DNA of 64,000 bases, taken from assembly GCA_900755895.1 (NCBI GenBank), contig CAAEIG010000081.1, positions 124,001 to 188,000 on the forward strand, written 5' to 3'. Below are positions 55,137 to 63,681 of this stretch, one piece after another. This DNA comes from Clostridia bacterium (GTDB lineage Bacteria; Bacillota; Clostridia; Oscillospirales; Acutalibacteraceae). Under the pieces are notes generated by a model. That model was not told the DNA's origin and searched no databases. It was given only the letters and a program-made list of their open reading frames with translations. Numbering within the stretch: the stretch's first letter is position 1; each line of letters begins with the position of its first letter. The position numbers and the translations under genes are program-made.

Positions 55137-55276
55137 AGGTGCTGGAGAGGATGAGAGCGGTTGAGAACAGGTGCAAACGGAAGCGACAACCCACTGTCTG
55201 AACCAGCGTGAACACCACAATTATACAACACATGAAAAAAGCAAACCGGCAGAAACGCAGTGTTTCCGCCGGTTTT

Positions 55277-55352
55277 TGGCAGGGGCAGAAGGACTCGAAC
55301 CCTCGGCACGCGGTTTTGGAGACCGCTGCTCTACCAACTGAGCTATACCCCT
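55277..55352 (-). tRNA. tRNA-Trp (anticodon CCA)
   Basis: These 76 bases fold as a full cloverleaf. The acceptor is AGGGGTA with TGCCCCT, the anticodon loop is CTCCAAA between GCGGT and ACCGC, the T-loop is GTTCGAGTC, the discriminator is G and CCA is encoded. Its 3' half (55277-55321) is the intact attachment site for the element array to its left. The tRNA remains whole because the elements supply the 3' end. Confidence 0.95.
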
Positions 55353-55613
55353 ATGTGAAATTTTGCTTAATTATATTACCATTTCCCGGGGATGTTGTCA
55401 ATGGGGTTTCTCGAAAAAATTGAAGAATTTTGAAAAGTGAATATAAGGTGGATGTCTATAGCTCGAATCAGGGGCGTGTCGATTAGCAAAGCTGTAAGAG
55501 GTTTTAAAGACATAACTTTTGAAAAATTAAGATTTATTGTATCGGAAAGAAGTGGTTTACAAGCTGAAATGTGAATTTAAACAGCTATTAATACAGCTTA
55601 AAAACTTGAATGA

Positions 55614-55640
55614 TTAGCACTTAAAATACGAGAGTGCTAA
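55614..55640. promoter_or_regulatory. CIRCE element (HrcA operator)
   Basis: TTAGCACTT, nine bases, GAGTGCTAA: one mismatch to the consensus TTAGCACTC-N9-GAGTGCTAA. It stands 171 bp before the Hsp20 gene. The rest of 55353-55810 is AT-rich with no gene; I cannot place the promoter surely. Confidence 0.85.
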
Positions 55641-55810
55641 TTATTCATAAAATGTTCATGAAGGTAACATAATATCTTCACAGACTGAGCCTAGAATCAT
55701 AATCAAGAAAAGGGAACAAGGCAAACAGAAATCTCTGAGATGCTTTCAAGCTCTTTTCGAAGATTAAGAAGTAACGCGTTTGATTGCATGGTTTATTGGA
55801 GGTATGTGTT

Positions 55811-56251
55811 ATGAGTATGTTTGATATGATGCCTTTTGAACGCAGAAATCATTTGTCCCATTACAATCCGTTCCGGGATCTGGAAAACTGGGAGAAGTCC
55901 TTCTTTGGTGATATGACTTCTGGCTTTAATACCGATATCAAGGATAAGGGCGATCACTTTGAGTTGGAGGCCGATCTGCCCGGTGTGAAAAAAGAGGATA
56001 TTGCTGTGGACATTGACGGAGATTGCCTGACTGTATCAGCTCAGCGCAATTCTGAGACGGAGGAGAAGGATGACAATTCCAATTATATCCGTCGGGAACG
56101 CTCCTACGGTTCTTTTAGCCGGAGCTTCGACATCTCCAACATTAAGAGCGACGAGATCACTGGCAGCTATGAGAACGGTGTGCTCAAATTGACCCTTCCT
56201 AAGAAATCGCCTACCCAAGGTTCCACGTCCAGAAGATTGAATCTTCAGTAA
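55811..56251 (+). CDS. hsp20: Hsp20 small heat-shock protein
   Basis: This 146-residue cytosolic chaperone has an alpha-crystallin domain at about 38-135 (DIKDKGDHFELEADLPGVKKEDI, GSFSRSFDISNI, YENGVLKLTLPKK) with the A-x-x-x-n-G-v-L-type motif near the end. ATG 55811 follows GGAGG by eight bases. A CIRCE site upstream points to HrcA repression, which is usual for groES/dnaK and less usual for Hsp20. A terminator follows. Confidence 0.93.
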   Translation: MSMFDMMPFERRNHLSHYNPFRDLENWEKSFFGDMTSGFNTDIKDKGDHFELEADLPGVKKEDIAVDIDGDCLTVSAQRNSETEEKDDNSNYIRRERSYGSFSRSFDISNIKSDEITGSYENGVLKLTLPKKSPTQGSTSRRLNLQ

Positions 56252-56283
56252 GTTTTTCGGTGAGTTTTTTGAAAAAGAATAGG

Positions 56284-56318
56284 ATACAGCGGGGCGTCGG
56301 CGAAAGCCGACGCTCTTT
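56284..56318 (+). terminator. Terminator of hsp20
   Basis: GCGTCGGC, GAAA loop, GCCGACGC, then CTTTTT. Confidence 0.9.
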
Positions 56319-56328
56319 TTGCGTCCCA

Positions 56329-56357
56329 TTGACAAAAGTAAGGTAGTTCCCTATAAT
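56329..56357 (+). promoter_or_regulatory. SigmaA promoter of deacetylase gene
   Basis: TTGACA (56329-56334), 17 bp, TATAAT (56352-56357). Confidence 0.88.
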
Positions 56358-56399
56358 CAAAGTACAAATGGTTTCGAGGAAAAGAGAAAGAGGTTTGTT

Positions 56400-57377
56400 A
56401 TGGCTAGAGGAAAAAGAGGAGGACGCTTGTCGGTATTTCTCTGTATGGTGGCTTTGTTAGTGACGTTGGGAGCCGCACCGGTTCGAGGAGAGACCACTCG
56501 GGTGGATTGGGTGTTTTCAAAAGATTCCAATATAACCAGTGTGGAAGAGGAGCTTCCTGTAGATTGGCAGGATACCACGGACGAGGGGATGCTGGGCGAA
56601 GCGGTTGAACTGCCCATTCTCATGTACCATCACCTGACGGAGGACTCTACGGATTCCAATTTTTCTAAAGATATTATGTGGGTAGGGCAGTTTCGCAGGC
56701 ACATGGAACTGCTTCGGGAAAATGGATATCAGACAGTATCTCTGGACGACTTGATCGCTTTTGGAGAAAGTGGAACGCCTTTGCCGGATAATCCCGTGAT
56801 GATTACCTTTGACGATGGGTATGAAAGCGTCTACACCTTGGCTTATCCCATTCTTCAGGAGCTGGATATGCAGGCGGTGGTGTTTCCAGTGGGAGTTTCT
56901 GTGGGAGAGGATACCTATAAAGGGACGGATATTCCCATCACTCCCCATTTTACTTGGGAACAAGGAGCGGAGATGGCTGCATCGGGTACGATATCAGTTC
57001 AAAGCCACACGTATGATATGCACCAATGGCGTGCTTTTGAGATTGCCGGAGGTTTGGAGTGCTTGAGACCTAATGCGTTGCGTCGCCCGGAGGAGTCCGT
57101 GTTTTCTTATGCCAACGCTTTGTGGGATGATTTGCAGCGTTTCCGTCAGGAGGCTCAAGTCACCGGCCAGGCGGTGGTGGCCATTGCCTATCCTGGAGGC
57201 AGCTGGGATGAACTCAGCGAGAGGCTGCTAGCATCTTATGGCATCAAATGCACCTTTACTATTGAGGAGGGGAAGGCCTCTGTTCGACCTGGATCTCAGA
57301 AGGATCTATTTGGTTTGAATCGCTTCTATGTGACCCCTTCCACCACTGATAAAGAGCTGCTGGAATGGGTAAAATAA
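56400..57377 (+). CDS. Secreted polysaccharide deacetylase (NodB domain)
   Basis: This 325-residue protein has an N-terminal signal or anchor (about residues 10-28, LSVFLCMVALLVTLGAA) and a NodB/CE4 domain (about 80-320): TFDDG with D138-D139, zinc histidines H203 and H208 in SHTYDMH, and AYPGGSWDE. It should deacetylate wall peptidoglycan or surface polysaccharide outside the membrane. The ATG at 56400 has AAAGAGG nine bases upstream. It has its own strong promoter and ends just before the tRNA promoter. Confidence 0.9.
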   Translation: MARGKRGGRLSVFLCMVALLVTLGAAPVRGETTRVDWVFSKDSNITSVEEELPVDWQDTTDEGMLGEAVELPILMYHHLTEDSTDSNFSKDIMWVGQFRRHMELLRENGYQTVSLDDLIAFGESGTPLPDNPVMITFDDGYESVYTLAYPILQELDMQAVVFPVGVSVGEDTYKGTDIPITPHFTWEQGAEMAASGTISVQSHTYDMHQWRAFEIAGGLECLRPNALRRPEESVFSYANALWDDLQRFRQEAQVTGQAVVAIAYPGGSWDELSERLLASYGIKCTFTIEEGKASVRPGSQKDLFGLNRFYVTPSTTDKELLEWVK

Positions 57378-57404
57378 AAAAATAAAAAAATTGCGAAAAA
57401 AGCA

Positions 57405-57433
57405 TTGACAAAAGGCGATCCGTGTACTATAAT
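57405..57433 (+). promoter_or_regulatory. Promoter of tRNA-Asp/tRNA-Thr operon
   Basis: TTGACA (57405-57410), 17 bp, TATAAT (57428-57433), a consensus promoter as expected for tRNA genes. Confidence 0.92.
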
Positions 57434-57478
57434 AGCATACGTCGCTCGGGGGTGCGGAGTTCTTCGGGCAAGAGAAAT

Positions 57479-57555
57479 GGCCCGGTAGTTCAGCTGGTTA
57501 GAACGCTAGCCTGTCACGCTAGAGGTCGACGGTTCGAGCCCGTTCCGGGTCGCCA
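57479..57555 (+). tRNA. tRNA-Asp (anticodon GTC)
   Basis: These 77 bases form a full cloverleaf. The anticodon loop CTGTCAC lies between CTAGC and GCTAG arms, the T-loop is GTTCGAGCC, and CCA is encoded. Confidence 0.95.
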
Positions 57556-57559
57556 TTAT

Positions 57560-57635
<76 letters not shown>

Positions 57636-57637
57636 AG

Positions 57638-57680
57638 AAAAAGTCTTGAAATCGTAAGATTTCAAGACTTTTTTGTTTTC
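57638..57680 (+). terminator. Terminator of tRNA operon
   Basis: AAAAAGTCTTGAAATC, GTAA loop, GATTTCAAGACTTTTTT. Confidence 0.92.
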
Positions 57681-57717
57681 TCCACTTTGTAAAATGCTGT
57701 TTTCCCGGGAAATTCCA

Positions 57718-57739
57718 TTTGACTACTATTTGACTACTA
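57718..57739. repeat. Tandem 11-bp repeat at end of decayed element
   Basis: TTTGACTACTA occurs twice head to tail. One-turn repeats like this usually bind the arm domain of tyrosine integrases. It lies between tRNA-Thr and the integrase remnant. Confidence 0.6.
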
Positions 57740-57805
57740 CAGACATCCAAACATGAAAAATGCCGTCTTGTCCTCCATTGTTTGAAGGTGAGACGGCTTT
57801 TTTTA

Positions 57806-58307
57806 TCATTTTGACTTGGGCATGGACTCCAAGGCATCGGCTGCTTTTCGATCACTCTGATTCAGGGCGTGGGCGTAGATGTTCATGGTGGTGGAAATTT
57901 GGGCGTGATCCAACCGCCTGGATATTGTCTTGAGGTCTGGGCGCTCTGCAATGAGCAGGGGGGGCAGAGGTGTGACCGAGTCTTTGAAAGGGGATCAGGG
58001 GCAACGGCTCTTGAGGGGGCTTTCCCTTGTTGTATCGAAGAATTGTATCGTGGAAAGTCTGATAGGGTGTGCTGTAATTCATCAGCTTTCCGTTATCCTG
58101 AATGAAGCCCCATTGGTCTCCTTGCCAGTAGTTGTCCACTTGCCGGATAAATTCTTCTCGCTGGGCTTTCAAGGCTTGGAGCCGTTTTGTCTGGAAGTGA
58201 GGGATGATCGTGTCAAGAAATTGTTTGAATCTTGGTTGGTAACTAAAGCGAGAATATATGGTTGTAAGAGAAAGCGATGCGGTCAACGAGTATGCCTCGT
58301 GTTCCAT
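57806..58307 (-). pseudogene. Decayed tyrosine integrase
   Basis: From 58307 the frame carries the middle of an integrase (ALKAQREEFIRQVDNYWQ, WGFIQDNGKLMNYSTPY). The usual HGLRHTSA box has become QRLGHTSA, and the frame then shifts. The expected tail (LLIAERPDLKTISRRLDHA, NIYAHALNQSDRKAADALE) continues in another frame to a stop at 57806. The N-terminal part is missing. It is a dead prophage or element remnant beside tRNA-Thr. Confidence 0.75.
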
Positions 58308-58313
58308 CGTTTT

Positions 58314-58500
58314 TTACCGAATGCCTTTGAACCCCCGACGTTGATTTCCAATTTCAATGCGTTCCACCGAACTGGGTAATACGGCATACAGTTCGCGGGA
58401 AAAACGGTTACCAGCAATAGGAGATTGTTCGTTTTGAAGGCGGAATTGGTTGTAGACAGTTTGTAAATCGCTTGTAGCAGTGACTGCATCGCTATCGAAT
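58314..58500 (-). pseudogene. C-terminal remnant of phage/plasmid-type primase
   Basis: One frame reads DLQTVYNQFRLQNEQSP and then RFSRELYAVLPSSVERIEIG up to RRGFKGIR and a stop. This is the style of the C-terminal domain of P4-type primases that often precede integrases in elements. Everything before about 58500 has been lost. Confidence 0.5.
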
Positions 58501-58759
58501 ATGAGGGTTTAGACACAAACGCTTTGACTACCATTTGCTTGTCCGCTGAAACGGAGGCATTGACCGTCGTGATGTCGGGTTTGAATCTGTCCCCACCAGC
58601 CCAGGAGTAACCACTTGATTCAAGCTGCTTGTAAGGGGTATTTCCGTTTGGACTGGATCGTACTTAATGTCCAAGGCGGAAGACACCAGATCAGCGGAAA
58701 CTGCGTTTTGTATGACCAATATTGAGTCACCTCTTCAATGGGAGTGTCTACGCATTCTT

Positions 58760-58858
58760 TTATTCCAGATAGTGATAACGTTCCATCCATTGGATGTTTG
58801 CAACCAGGGAGGTAACGGTAGCGGCACATCCTATCATGCCGGTCGCATATAGCTTCAT
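58760..58858 (-). CDS. Possible 32-residue peptide, or start of a broken gene
   Basis: ATG 58858 has AAGGAG nine bases upstream and opens MKLYATGMIGCAATVTSLV, a membrane-like helix, then stops after 32 residues. Further coding-like sequence in other frames down to about 58530 suggests a frameshifted gene rather than a true peptide. Nothing else is seen between 58500 and 58990. Confidence 0.3.
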   Translation of the reverse strand: MKLYATGMIGCAATVTSLVANIQWMERYHYLE

Positions 58859-58991
58859 AAAAGCATCTCCTTGTTCCACAGCAGTTTTAAATGGAGAGAA
58901 CCCTAAATCTCGCGGGAGGAAAAATCTTTGACCTCATCTAGCGTAGTGGTTGGATTCACATGGCCAACGTTTTCATCAAAGCGAGTTTCGA

Positions 58992-59216
58992 TCAGTTACC
59001 TCTCTCAAATAAACCCCATATTGCGAAGATCAATCCAAAGATTGCTATGCCCAAAAAAGTGTAAAGTGCGGGGAGAAGACCATATCGGGAAATATTCCAG
59101 ATTGCAGAGGATTGCCCGTTAAGTGTCCAGTCATTTGCCATTGATCCGGCTAATAGCAGAGCGATGGAGATCACTCCAGTTAGAAATAACATTGCCCCAA
59201 ATATTATTTTCTTCAT
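58992..59216 (-). CDS. Small two-helix membrane protein
   Basis: These 74 residues hold two hydrophobic helices (IIFGAMLFLTGVISIALLLAG and LLPALYTFLGIAIFGLIFAIW). AGGGAGAAA precedes ATG 59216. It is the last of a run of same-strand genes after the sigma/anti-sigma pair and may belong to that regulon. I recognise no family. Confidence 0.6.
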   Translation of the reverse strand: MKKIIFGAMLFLTGVISIALLLAGSMANDWTLNGQSSAIWNISRYGLLPALYTFLGIAIFGLIFAIWGLFERGN

Positions 59217-59402
59217 CGCGTTTTTCTCCCTGTGATGGTCAACTTTTCTTGCTGGCAGAATGAGATCAATACAAAGTTGGCAACTCGTTTTCGTTGGCAT
59301 GCACTATTTCAGAATCAAAGTTATTCCAACCAAAGCCCAGAAGCTTTCTTCTCTATAAAGTGTGCCGGTTTCAGCTTATCGCTCGACCCTTTTAGGGAAT
59401 TT

Positions 59403-59783
59403 TCAAAATCGTTGGGTTCCAAAAAGCACCCCGTTTTTCTCCTGGGATCGTTTTTGCAAAAAGAGATTTCCAACCACGCCCACAAGGACAATGGTTACAA
59501 AGCACCACAACCAAATGATCCACAGGTTGTTCAAGCCTTCGCCATAGTCATACCCGAACAGGGTTCCGGCAGCAAACCCAATAATGTAGCCAAGTGCGAT
59601 AATAGGCGGAAGCACCTTGTTCTTTCTTACCAGTCCTGTAAGGAAGATGAGTAACTCCCCCACGACGCAAAGAAGCAGTGGAAATTCCTTCATGCCGTGC
59701 AAGCAAAATAGGGGATAGCGAACTACCAGGTAGGCCCCTCCCAGTGCGATCAAAGATAGGATTCCAAACATTCTTTCTTTCAT
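59403..59783 (-). CDS. Membrane protein of unknown function
   Basis: These 126 residues form four predicted helices (about 6-22, 33-50, 60-77 and 87-108) with a short basic tail. GGGAGGAAA stands before ATG 59783. It has no recognised domain. It is in line with the sigma/anti-sigma operon, with gaps of about 160-190 bases on each side, so a shared transcript is possible but not certain. Confidence 0.65.
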   Translation of the reverse strand: MKERMFGILSLIALGGAYLVVRYPLFCLHGMKEFPLLLCVVGELLIFLTGLVRKNKVLPPIIALGYIIGFAAGTLFGYDYGEGLNNLWIIWLWCFVTIVLVGVVGNLFLQKRSQEKNGVLFGTQRF

Positions 59784-59942
59784 GGCTTTTCCTCCCGCAG
59801 TTATGGCTTTCGAATGATGCTATCGCTATTCCTTCCAAACTGAATGTACCCAGAATAAGAACCAACATCTTTATGAAAACACGTGTTTTCTTTATTTATG
59901 CCAAACTATCTTTTCCGGCTTGCTGATTACCAAGGCCGATTT

Positions 59943-60215
59943 CTATTGGATTTTCCTGCCGCAATATGGGCAATAGGCTCCTCTTGTTAAAAGCGTTCTG
60001 CCACAATGAGAACATTTTGAAACTCCCAAACGCAGATAGATGGCTCCGGCCAGCAGAAGAATCAAGCAGGGGGCTGTGATATAGGCTGTCATATAAATGA
60101 TTCTTTCGTTGAGTAAATACACGCCATATCCTATCACAATCATCAAAATGACAAGTCCTGTAATGGAGATTGCCACAACCCAAACCGCAACTTTCCTCAT
60201 AGACTCCACCATCAA
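59943..60215 (-). CDS. Membrane protein with C-terminal zinc ribbon
   Basis: This protein of about 85-90 residues has two helices (about 11-31 and 41-62) followed by CSHCGRTLLTRGAYCPYCGRKI, a CxxC-x10-CxxC zinc ribbon on the cytoplasmic side. The start may be TTG 60215, ATG 60212 or ATG 60200; GGTGGAG precedes the last. It lies 44 bases after the anti-sigma gene, probably in the same operon. Confidence 0.7.
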   Translation of the reverse strand: MMVESMRKVAVWVVAISITGLVILMIVIGYGVYLLNERIIYMTAYITAPCLILLLAGAIYLRLGVSKCSHCGRTLLTRGAYCPYCGRKIQ

Positions 60216-60259
60216 CCTCGATATCTATCACTTCTCAATTTGCTGTCTTTGTCTGAACT

Positions 60260-60946
60260 TTATGTGTCTCCATCCGAAATCTTTACACTTTCGGCAATCT
60301 TCACCAGCGTTTCTTCGGGAAGTGGCGCCGTTATGCAAAAGATGACGTCTTGATTCGTGGGCTGCCAAACCAGGCCGTTGGCATTCTCAGGATCTTCCGC
60401 CTGATAATAGTCTCCTTGGACATCCCCCACCATGGTGGGGGTCACGGATTCATAGTCCGAGGTGATAAAGAGACCAACGGAATCGGACCCATGGATTGCC
60501 ATAAATGAAATCATATCGTCCTTTCCGTTTCTATAGACCAAGAAGGTATCATTGCCGGAATTGTTCTCATTATAAAGAGCAAACCCCTCTGGTATCCAGG
60601 TCGGTTCATAGCTTTCTGAAGTTGCCTGGGAACCGGCTTCTCCCGCAAAACGATAGGAAACATAAGATTCATAGGTCTCCCTCACCCAGGAAAAGAACAT
60701 AGCTCTGGCCTGCGTGTCTATCGAGAGCCAGGTCGTGCCTCCAAGTATGATCACTGCCAAAATACAGGCGGCAGTCTGTGAGAACTTATAAGCTATGGGA
60801 TGGGATTTTCTTCGGATTAGGCGTTTCATTTTACGCTCAAACCGAAGGGAAAACGGATGCTTATAATCTTCTGAAAGAGGAAGTGCATCCAGGATCGCCT
60901 GGTCAGCCTCTGTTGCAGCGGCTTTGAGCATTTCATCGGTGATCAC
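60260..60946 (-). CDS. DUF4367 membrane anti-sigma-like protein
   Basis: These 228 residues have a cytoplasmic N-terminus (about 1-55), one helix (about 57-74, AACILAVIILGGTTWLSI) and an outside DUF4367 domain (about 105-228). Its GTG start overlaps the sigma stop, so the two proteins are made together. The layout fits a membrane anti-sigma factor holding the upstream sigma factor, though the N-terminal part does not show a classical zinc anti-sigma motif. Confidence 0.85.
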   Translation of the reverse strand: MITDEMLKAAATEADQAILDALPLSEDYKHPFSLRFERKMKRLIRRKSHPIAYKFSQTAACILAVIILGGTTWLSIDTQARAMFFSWVRETYESYVSYRFAGEAGSQATSESYEPTWIPEGFALYNENNSGNDTFLVYRNGKDDMISFMAIHGSDSVGLFITSDYESVTPTMVGDVQGDYYQAEDPENANGLVWQPTNQDVIFCITAPLPEETLVKIAESVKISDGDT

Positions 60947-61461
60947 AAGGTTCCCTCCTTCTCGTACAGATCCTTTAATTTGTTCTTTGCGCGCTGATCC
61001 AATTTCGAGGCAGCCGCAAAGGAGATTCCCAGTATGGAGGCCACCTCTTTCACGCTGTACCCTTGATGATATCGCAGCAAAATCACCTCTCGATATCTGG
61101 CAGGCAGCTTCAAAATGCAGGCGGTCAAGTTGTTCTGCCCTTCGTAAGCAGGGGAGATGCCCCGGATCTCTTCGGTCAGCTCCACGGTTGGGTGCCGTTT
61201 GCGCTTTCGGTAGAGATCTATCGCTTTGTTCTCAACTATAGTAACGACGAAGCTCCTAGTTTTTGGACACTTTGGTTCCCCAATTTTTTTGATATTTTCA
61301 GCCACTTTTAAAAACGCCTCATGAACAGCATCCTCTGCGTCCTGGTCGCTGTCAAGGATTCGGTTGGCCACATAGAACATCAGATCACGGTATTCTATGT
61401 AAATTTGTTCAAACTTTGACCGATCTTCTGAAGTGTCAATCATTTGAAGATACAGTATCAT
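60943..61461 (-). CDS. ECF-type sigma-70 family factor
   Basis: These 172 residues have region 2 (YRDLMFYVANRILDSDQDAEDAVHEAFLKVAENI), a basic linker (KAIDLYRKRKRH) and region 4 (LPARYREVILLRYHQGYSVKEVASILGIS). I chose ATG 61461, preceded by GGGAGGG; longer readings are not supported. It forms a coupled pair with the DUF4367 protein. A possible housekeeping-like promoter lies upstream. Confidence 0.9.
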   Translation of the reverse strand: MILYLQMIDTSEDRSKFEQIYIEYRDLMFYVANRILDSDQDAEDAVHEAFLKVAENIKKIGEPKCPKTRSFVVTIVENKAIDLYRKRKRHPTVELTEEIRGISPAYEGQNNLTACILKLPARYREVILLRYHQGYSVKEVASILGISFAAASKLDQRAKNKLKDLYEKEGTL

Positions 61462-61489
61462 GGTGGTCCCTCCCTGATAGGATAGGCTG

Positions 61490-61519
61490 ATTATAGCATG
61501 TTCTATTTCCTTTCCACAA
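61490..61519 (-). promoter_or_regulatory. Candidate promoter of sigma/anti-sigma operon
   Basis: On the minus strand TTGTGG (61519-61514) and TATAAT (61495-61490) are 18 bp apart. Confidence 0.5.
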
Positions 61520-61793
61520 GTTAAGGACACTTCCTGGAGCCCGTCGCTCCAACCAGGAATACAGGTGACACGGGACAGAGAATCTACCAAGAAGGGGCGA
61601 GTGTGTTCCTTGCAAAGGTCACGAAGAATTTCTATAAGAAATAGTTTGAGTGGAGGAGGAAAGGACAGTGGCTAGAAAATCATACGAAGTGGAATTGGCG
61701 TGATTGTGAGTTTTCAAAAATAAACCCATAGTGTGGAAGCCTGGTGGAATTTGAAGGTTACAATCCTCTTCCAACTTTTCCAGATAATAGAAC

Positions 61794-61849
61794 TTGCAAA
61801 ATACGAACGTGTGTTCTATAATTTGTTTGCGAAAAAGAACGTATATTCG
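61794..61849 (+). promoter_or_regulatory. SOS promoter with two LexA boxes
   Basis: TTGCAA (61794-61799) and TATAAT (61817-61822), 17 bp apart, enclose a perfect Gram-positive LexA box CGAACGTGTGTTC (61804-61816). A second, near-match box GAACGTATATTCG lies at 61837-61849. LexA should block the promoter until DNA damage. Confidence 0.9.
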
Positions 61850-61867
61850 ATCTTCGGGGGTGTTCTT

Positions 61868-63253
61868 ATGCCTAAATCTCATAAGCGGTATGCCTGTATT
61901 GACTTAAAAAGCTATTACGCTTCGGTGGAGTGTGTAGACCGGGGCTTGGACCCTCTCACCACCAATCTGGTGGTGGCGGACGAGAGCCGTTCCGATGGTA
62001 CCATCTGTCTGGCGGTGTCCCCCAGCCTGAAAGCCCTGGGGGTGCTCGGGCGCCCCCGGCTCTTTGAGGTGAAGGAACGTCTGGCCCAGATCAAGGCCAC
62101 CACCGGTAAAGAGGTGGAATACATCACCGCCATGCCCCGGATGGCTCGATATCTGGAGGTTTCCTCTCAGATCTATGGGATCTACCTGAAATACCTGGCC
62201 GCCCAGGACATCCACGTTTACTCCATAGACGAGGCATTCCTAGACTTGACACCCTACCAATCCTTCTATAACATGACCTCTCACGACCTGGTCACAACCA
62301 TGATCCGGGATGTGCTGCGGACGGTGGGTATTACAGCAACCGGGGGCATCGGCACCAATCTGTACCTGGCAAAGATCGCCATGGACATCACTGCGAAAAA
62401 GATGCCCGCCGACAAGGATGGGGTCCGTGTGGCGGAGCTGGATGAGATCTCCTTTCGGGAGAAGCTGTGGGCCCATGAACCCCTCACAGATTTCTGGCAA
62501 ATCGGTCCGGGGATCTCGGAGCGGCTGCTGAGGATGGGCATCCACACCATGGGGGACCTGGCCCGGCTGAGCCTGGAAAACGAGGAGGTGTTTTTCCGGG
62601 AGTTCGGAGTGGATGCGGAAATCCTCATCGACCACGCCTGGGGCATCGAGACCTGCGGCATGGAGCAGATCAAAGCATACAAGCCCGCTACCAAATCTCT
62701 GGCAAACGGCCAGGTGCTGCCCAGGGCCTACTCCTGGGAAGAAGGACGACTGGCGGTGAAGGAGATGACTGAGCAGGTGGTGCTGGGCCTGGTAGAACAG
62801 GGGTATGTGACAGAGGGCGTAACGCTGTATGTGGGGTATCAAATTTTAAGTAGAGAGCAGCTTTCCGCCTATCATGGCCCTGTAAAGGTGAACTACTACG
62901 GCAAAAAGGTGCCGACCTCGGTCCACGGTACGGGGAAGCTGGGAGCACCCACCGCCTCGCTTAACCGGATCACTCAGGCAGTGCTCCAGCTTTACGACCG
63001 GCTGGTGGACAAGGAGCTGCAAGTCCGTCGGATGAGCATCGCTGCCATTCGGCTGTCCCGTAAGGAGGATGTGGTTCCCCAGCTGAGTTTCTACGCCGAT
63101 CAGCAGGATGATGGCCGAGAGACCGCCCTGATGGAGGCCACCATTGGCTTGCACAGGCGCTACGGCAAAAACGCGGTGGTAAAGGGGATGGACCTGCTGG
63201 AGGCGGCCACCACCATGGAGCGGAACGGGCAGATAGGAGGTCATAGAAAATGA
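61868..63253 (+). CDS. Y-family DNA polymerase (UvrX/UmuC-like)
   Basis: This 461-residue translesion polymerase has the catalytic acidic residue in ACIDLKSYYASVE (D12), SIDEAFLDL (D121, E122), the GIGTNLYLAKIA thumb region, helix-hairpin-helix sequence near 210-230 (FWQIGPGISERLLRMGI) and a little-finger domain. Length and partner gene match the UvrX/YqjW group of Gram-positives. The ATG at 61868 lies soon after two LexA boxes, so it is induced by DNA damage. It overlaps the YolD gene by four bases. Such polymerases are common on mobile elements but also chromosomal. Confidence 0.92.
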   Translation: MPKSHKRYACIDLKSYYASVECVDRGLDPLTTNLVVADESRSDGTICLAVSPSLKALGVLGRPRLFEVKERLAQIKATTGKEVEYITAMPRMARYLEVSSQIYGIYLKYLAAQDIHVYSIDEAFLDLTPYQSFYNMTSHDLVTTMIRDVLRTVGITATGGIGTNLYLAKIAMDITAKKMPADKDGVRVAELDEISFREKLWAHEPLTDFWQIGPGISERLLRMGIHTMGDLARLSLENEEVFFREFGVDAEILIDHAWGIETCGMEQIKAYKPATKSLANGQVLPRAYSWEEGRLAVKEMTEQVVLGLVEQGYVTEGVTLYVGYQILSREQLSAYHGPVKVNYYGKKVPTSVHGTGKLGAPTASLNRITQAVLQLYDRLVDKELQVRRMSIAAIRLSRKEDVVPQLSFYADQQDDGRETALMEATIGLHRRYGKNAVVKGMDLLEAATTMERNGQIGGHRK

Positions 63254-63681
63254 ATATCACAGCCTATAGAGATATGATCCACCTGTCTCGTCCCATCTCA
63301 CATTATCCCAAGATGAGCGTGGAGAACCGGGCCAAACTATTTATTCCTTTTTCAGCTCTGCGAGGGTTTGACATTGAGATCCTCACCAAGGAGCAGGACC
63401 GGCTGCTGATGTCCCGGGTGACTTTGGGAACCGATCAGCAGGAGTTGATCCGCCACAGGCTGAACGACCTGAGGTCTGGTCAGAGGGTTACCGTTACTCA
63501 TTTTGCGCTGGCGAAGGAGCTGGAAGGTATTCCTCTGGGGGAATATGTCACCCAAAAGGGGAAAGTCCGGCGTGTGGACGATTTCTACCAAGTGTTGGTA
63601 TTGGACAGCGGTGTGGTGGCTTTTGAGGATATCCGGGAGCTGGAAATCAACGGTGGGGAAGGAGTAGTAGAGGCAGTATGA
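63250..63681 (+). CDS. YolD-like protein
   Basis: These 143 residues are of the YolD family, which nearly always accompanies UvrX-type polymerases in Firmicutes. The opening YRDMIHLSRPISHYPKMS fits the family. It overlaps the polymerase stop (ATGA) and the next gene start (ATGA), so three genes are coupled. YolD may modulate the polymerase; the biochemical role is not settled. Confidence 0.85.
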   Translation: MNITAYRDMIHLSRPISHYPKMSVENRAKLFIPFSALRGFDIEILTKEQDRLLMSRVTLGTDQQELIRHRLNDLRSGQRVTVTHFALAKELEGIPLGEYVTQKGKVRRVDDFYQVLVLDSGVVAFEDIRELEINGGEGVVEAV

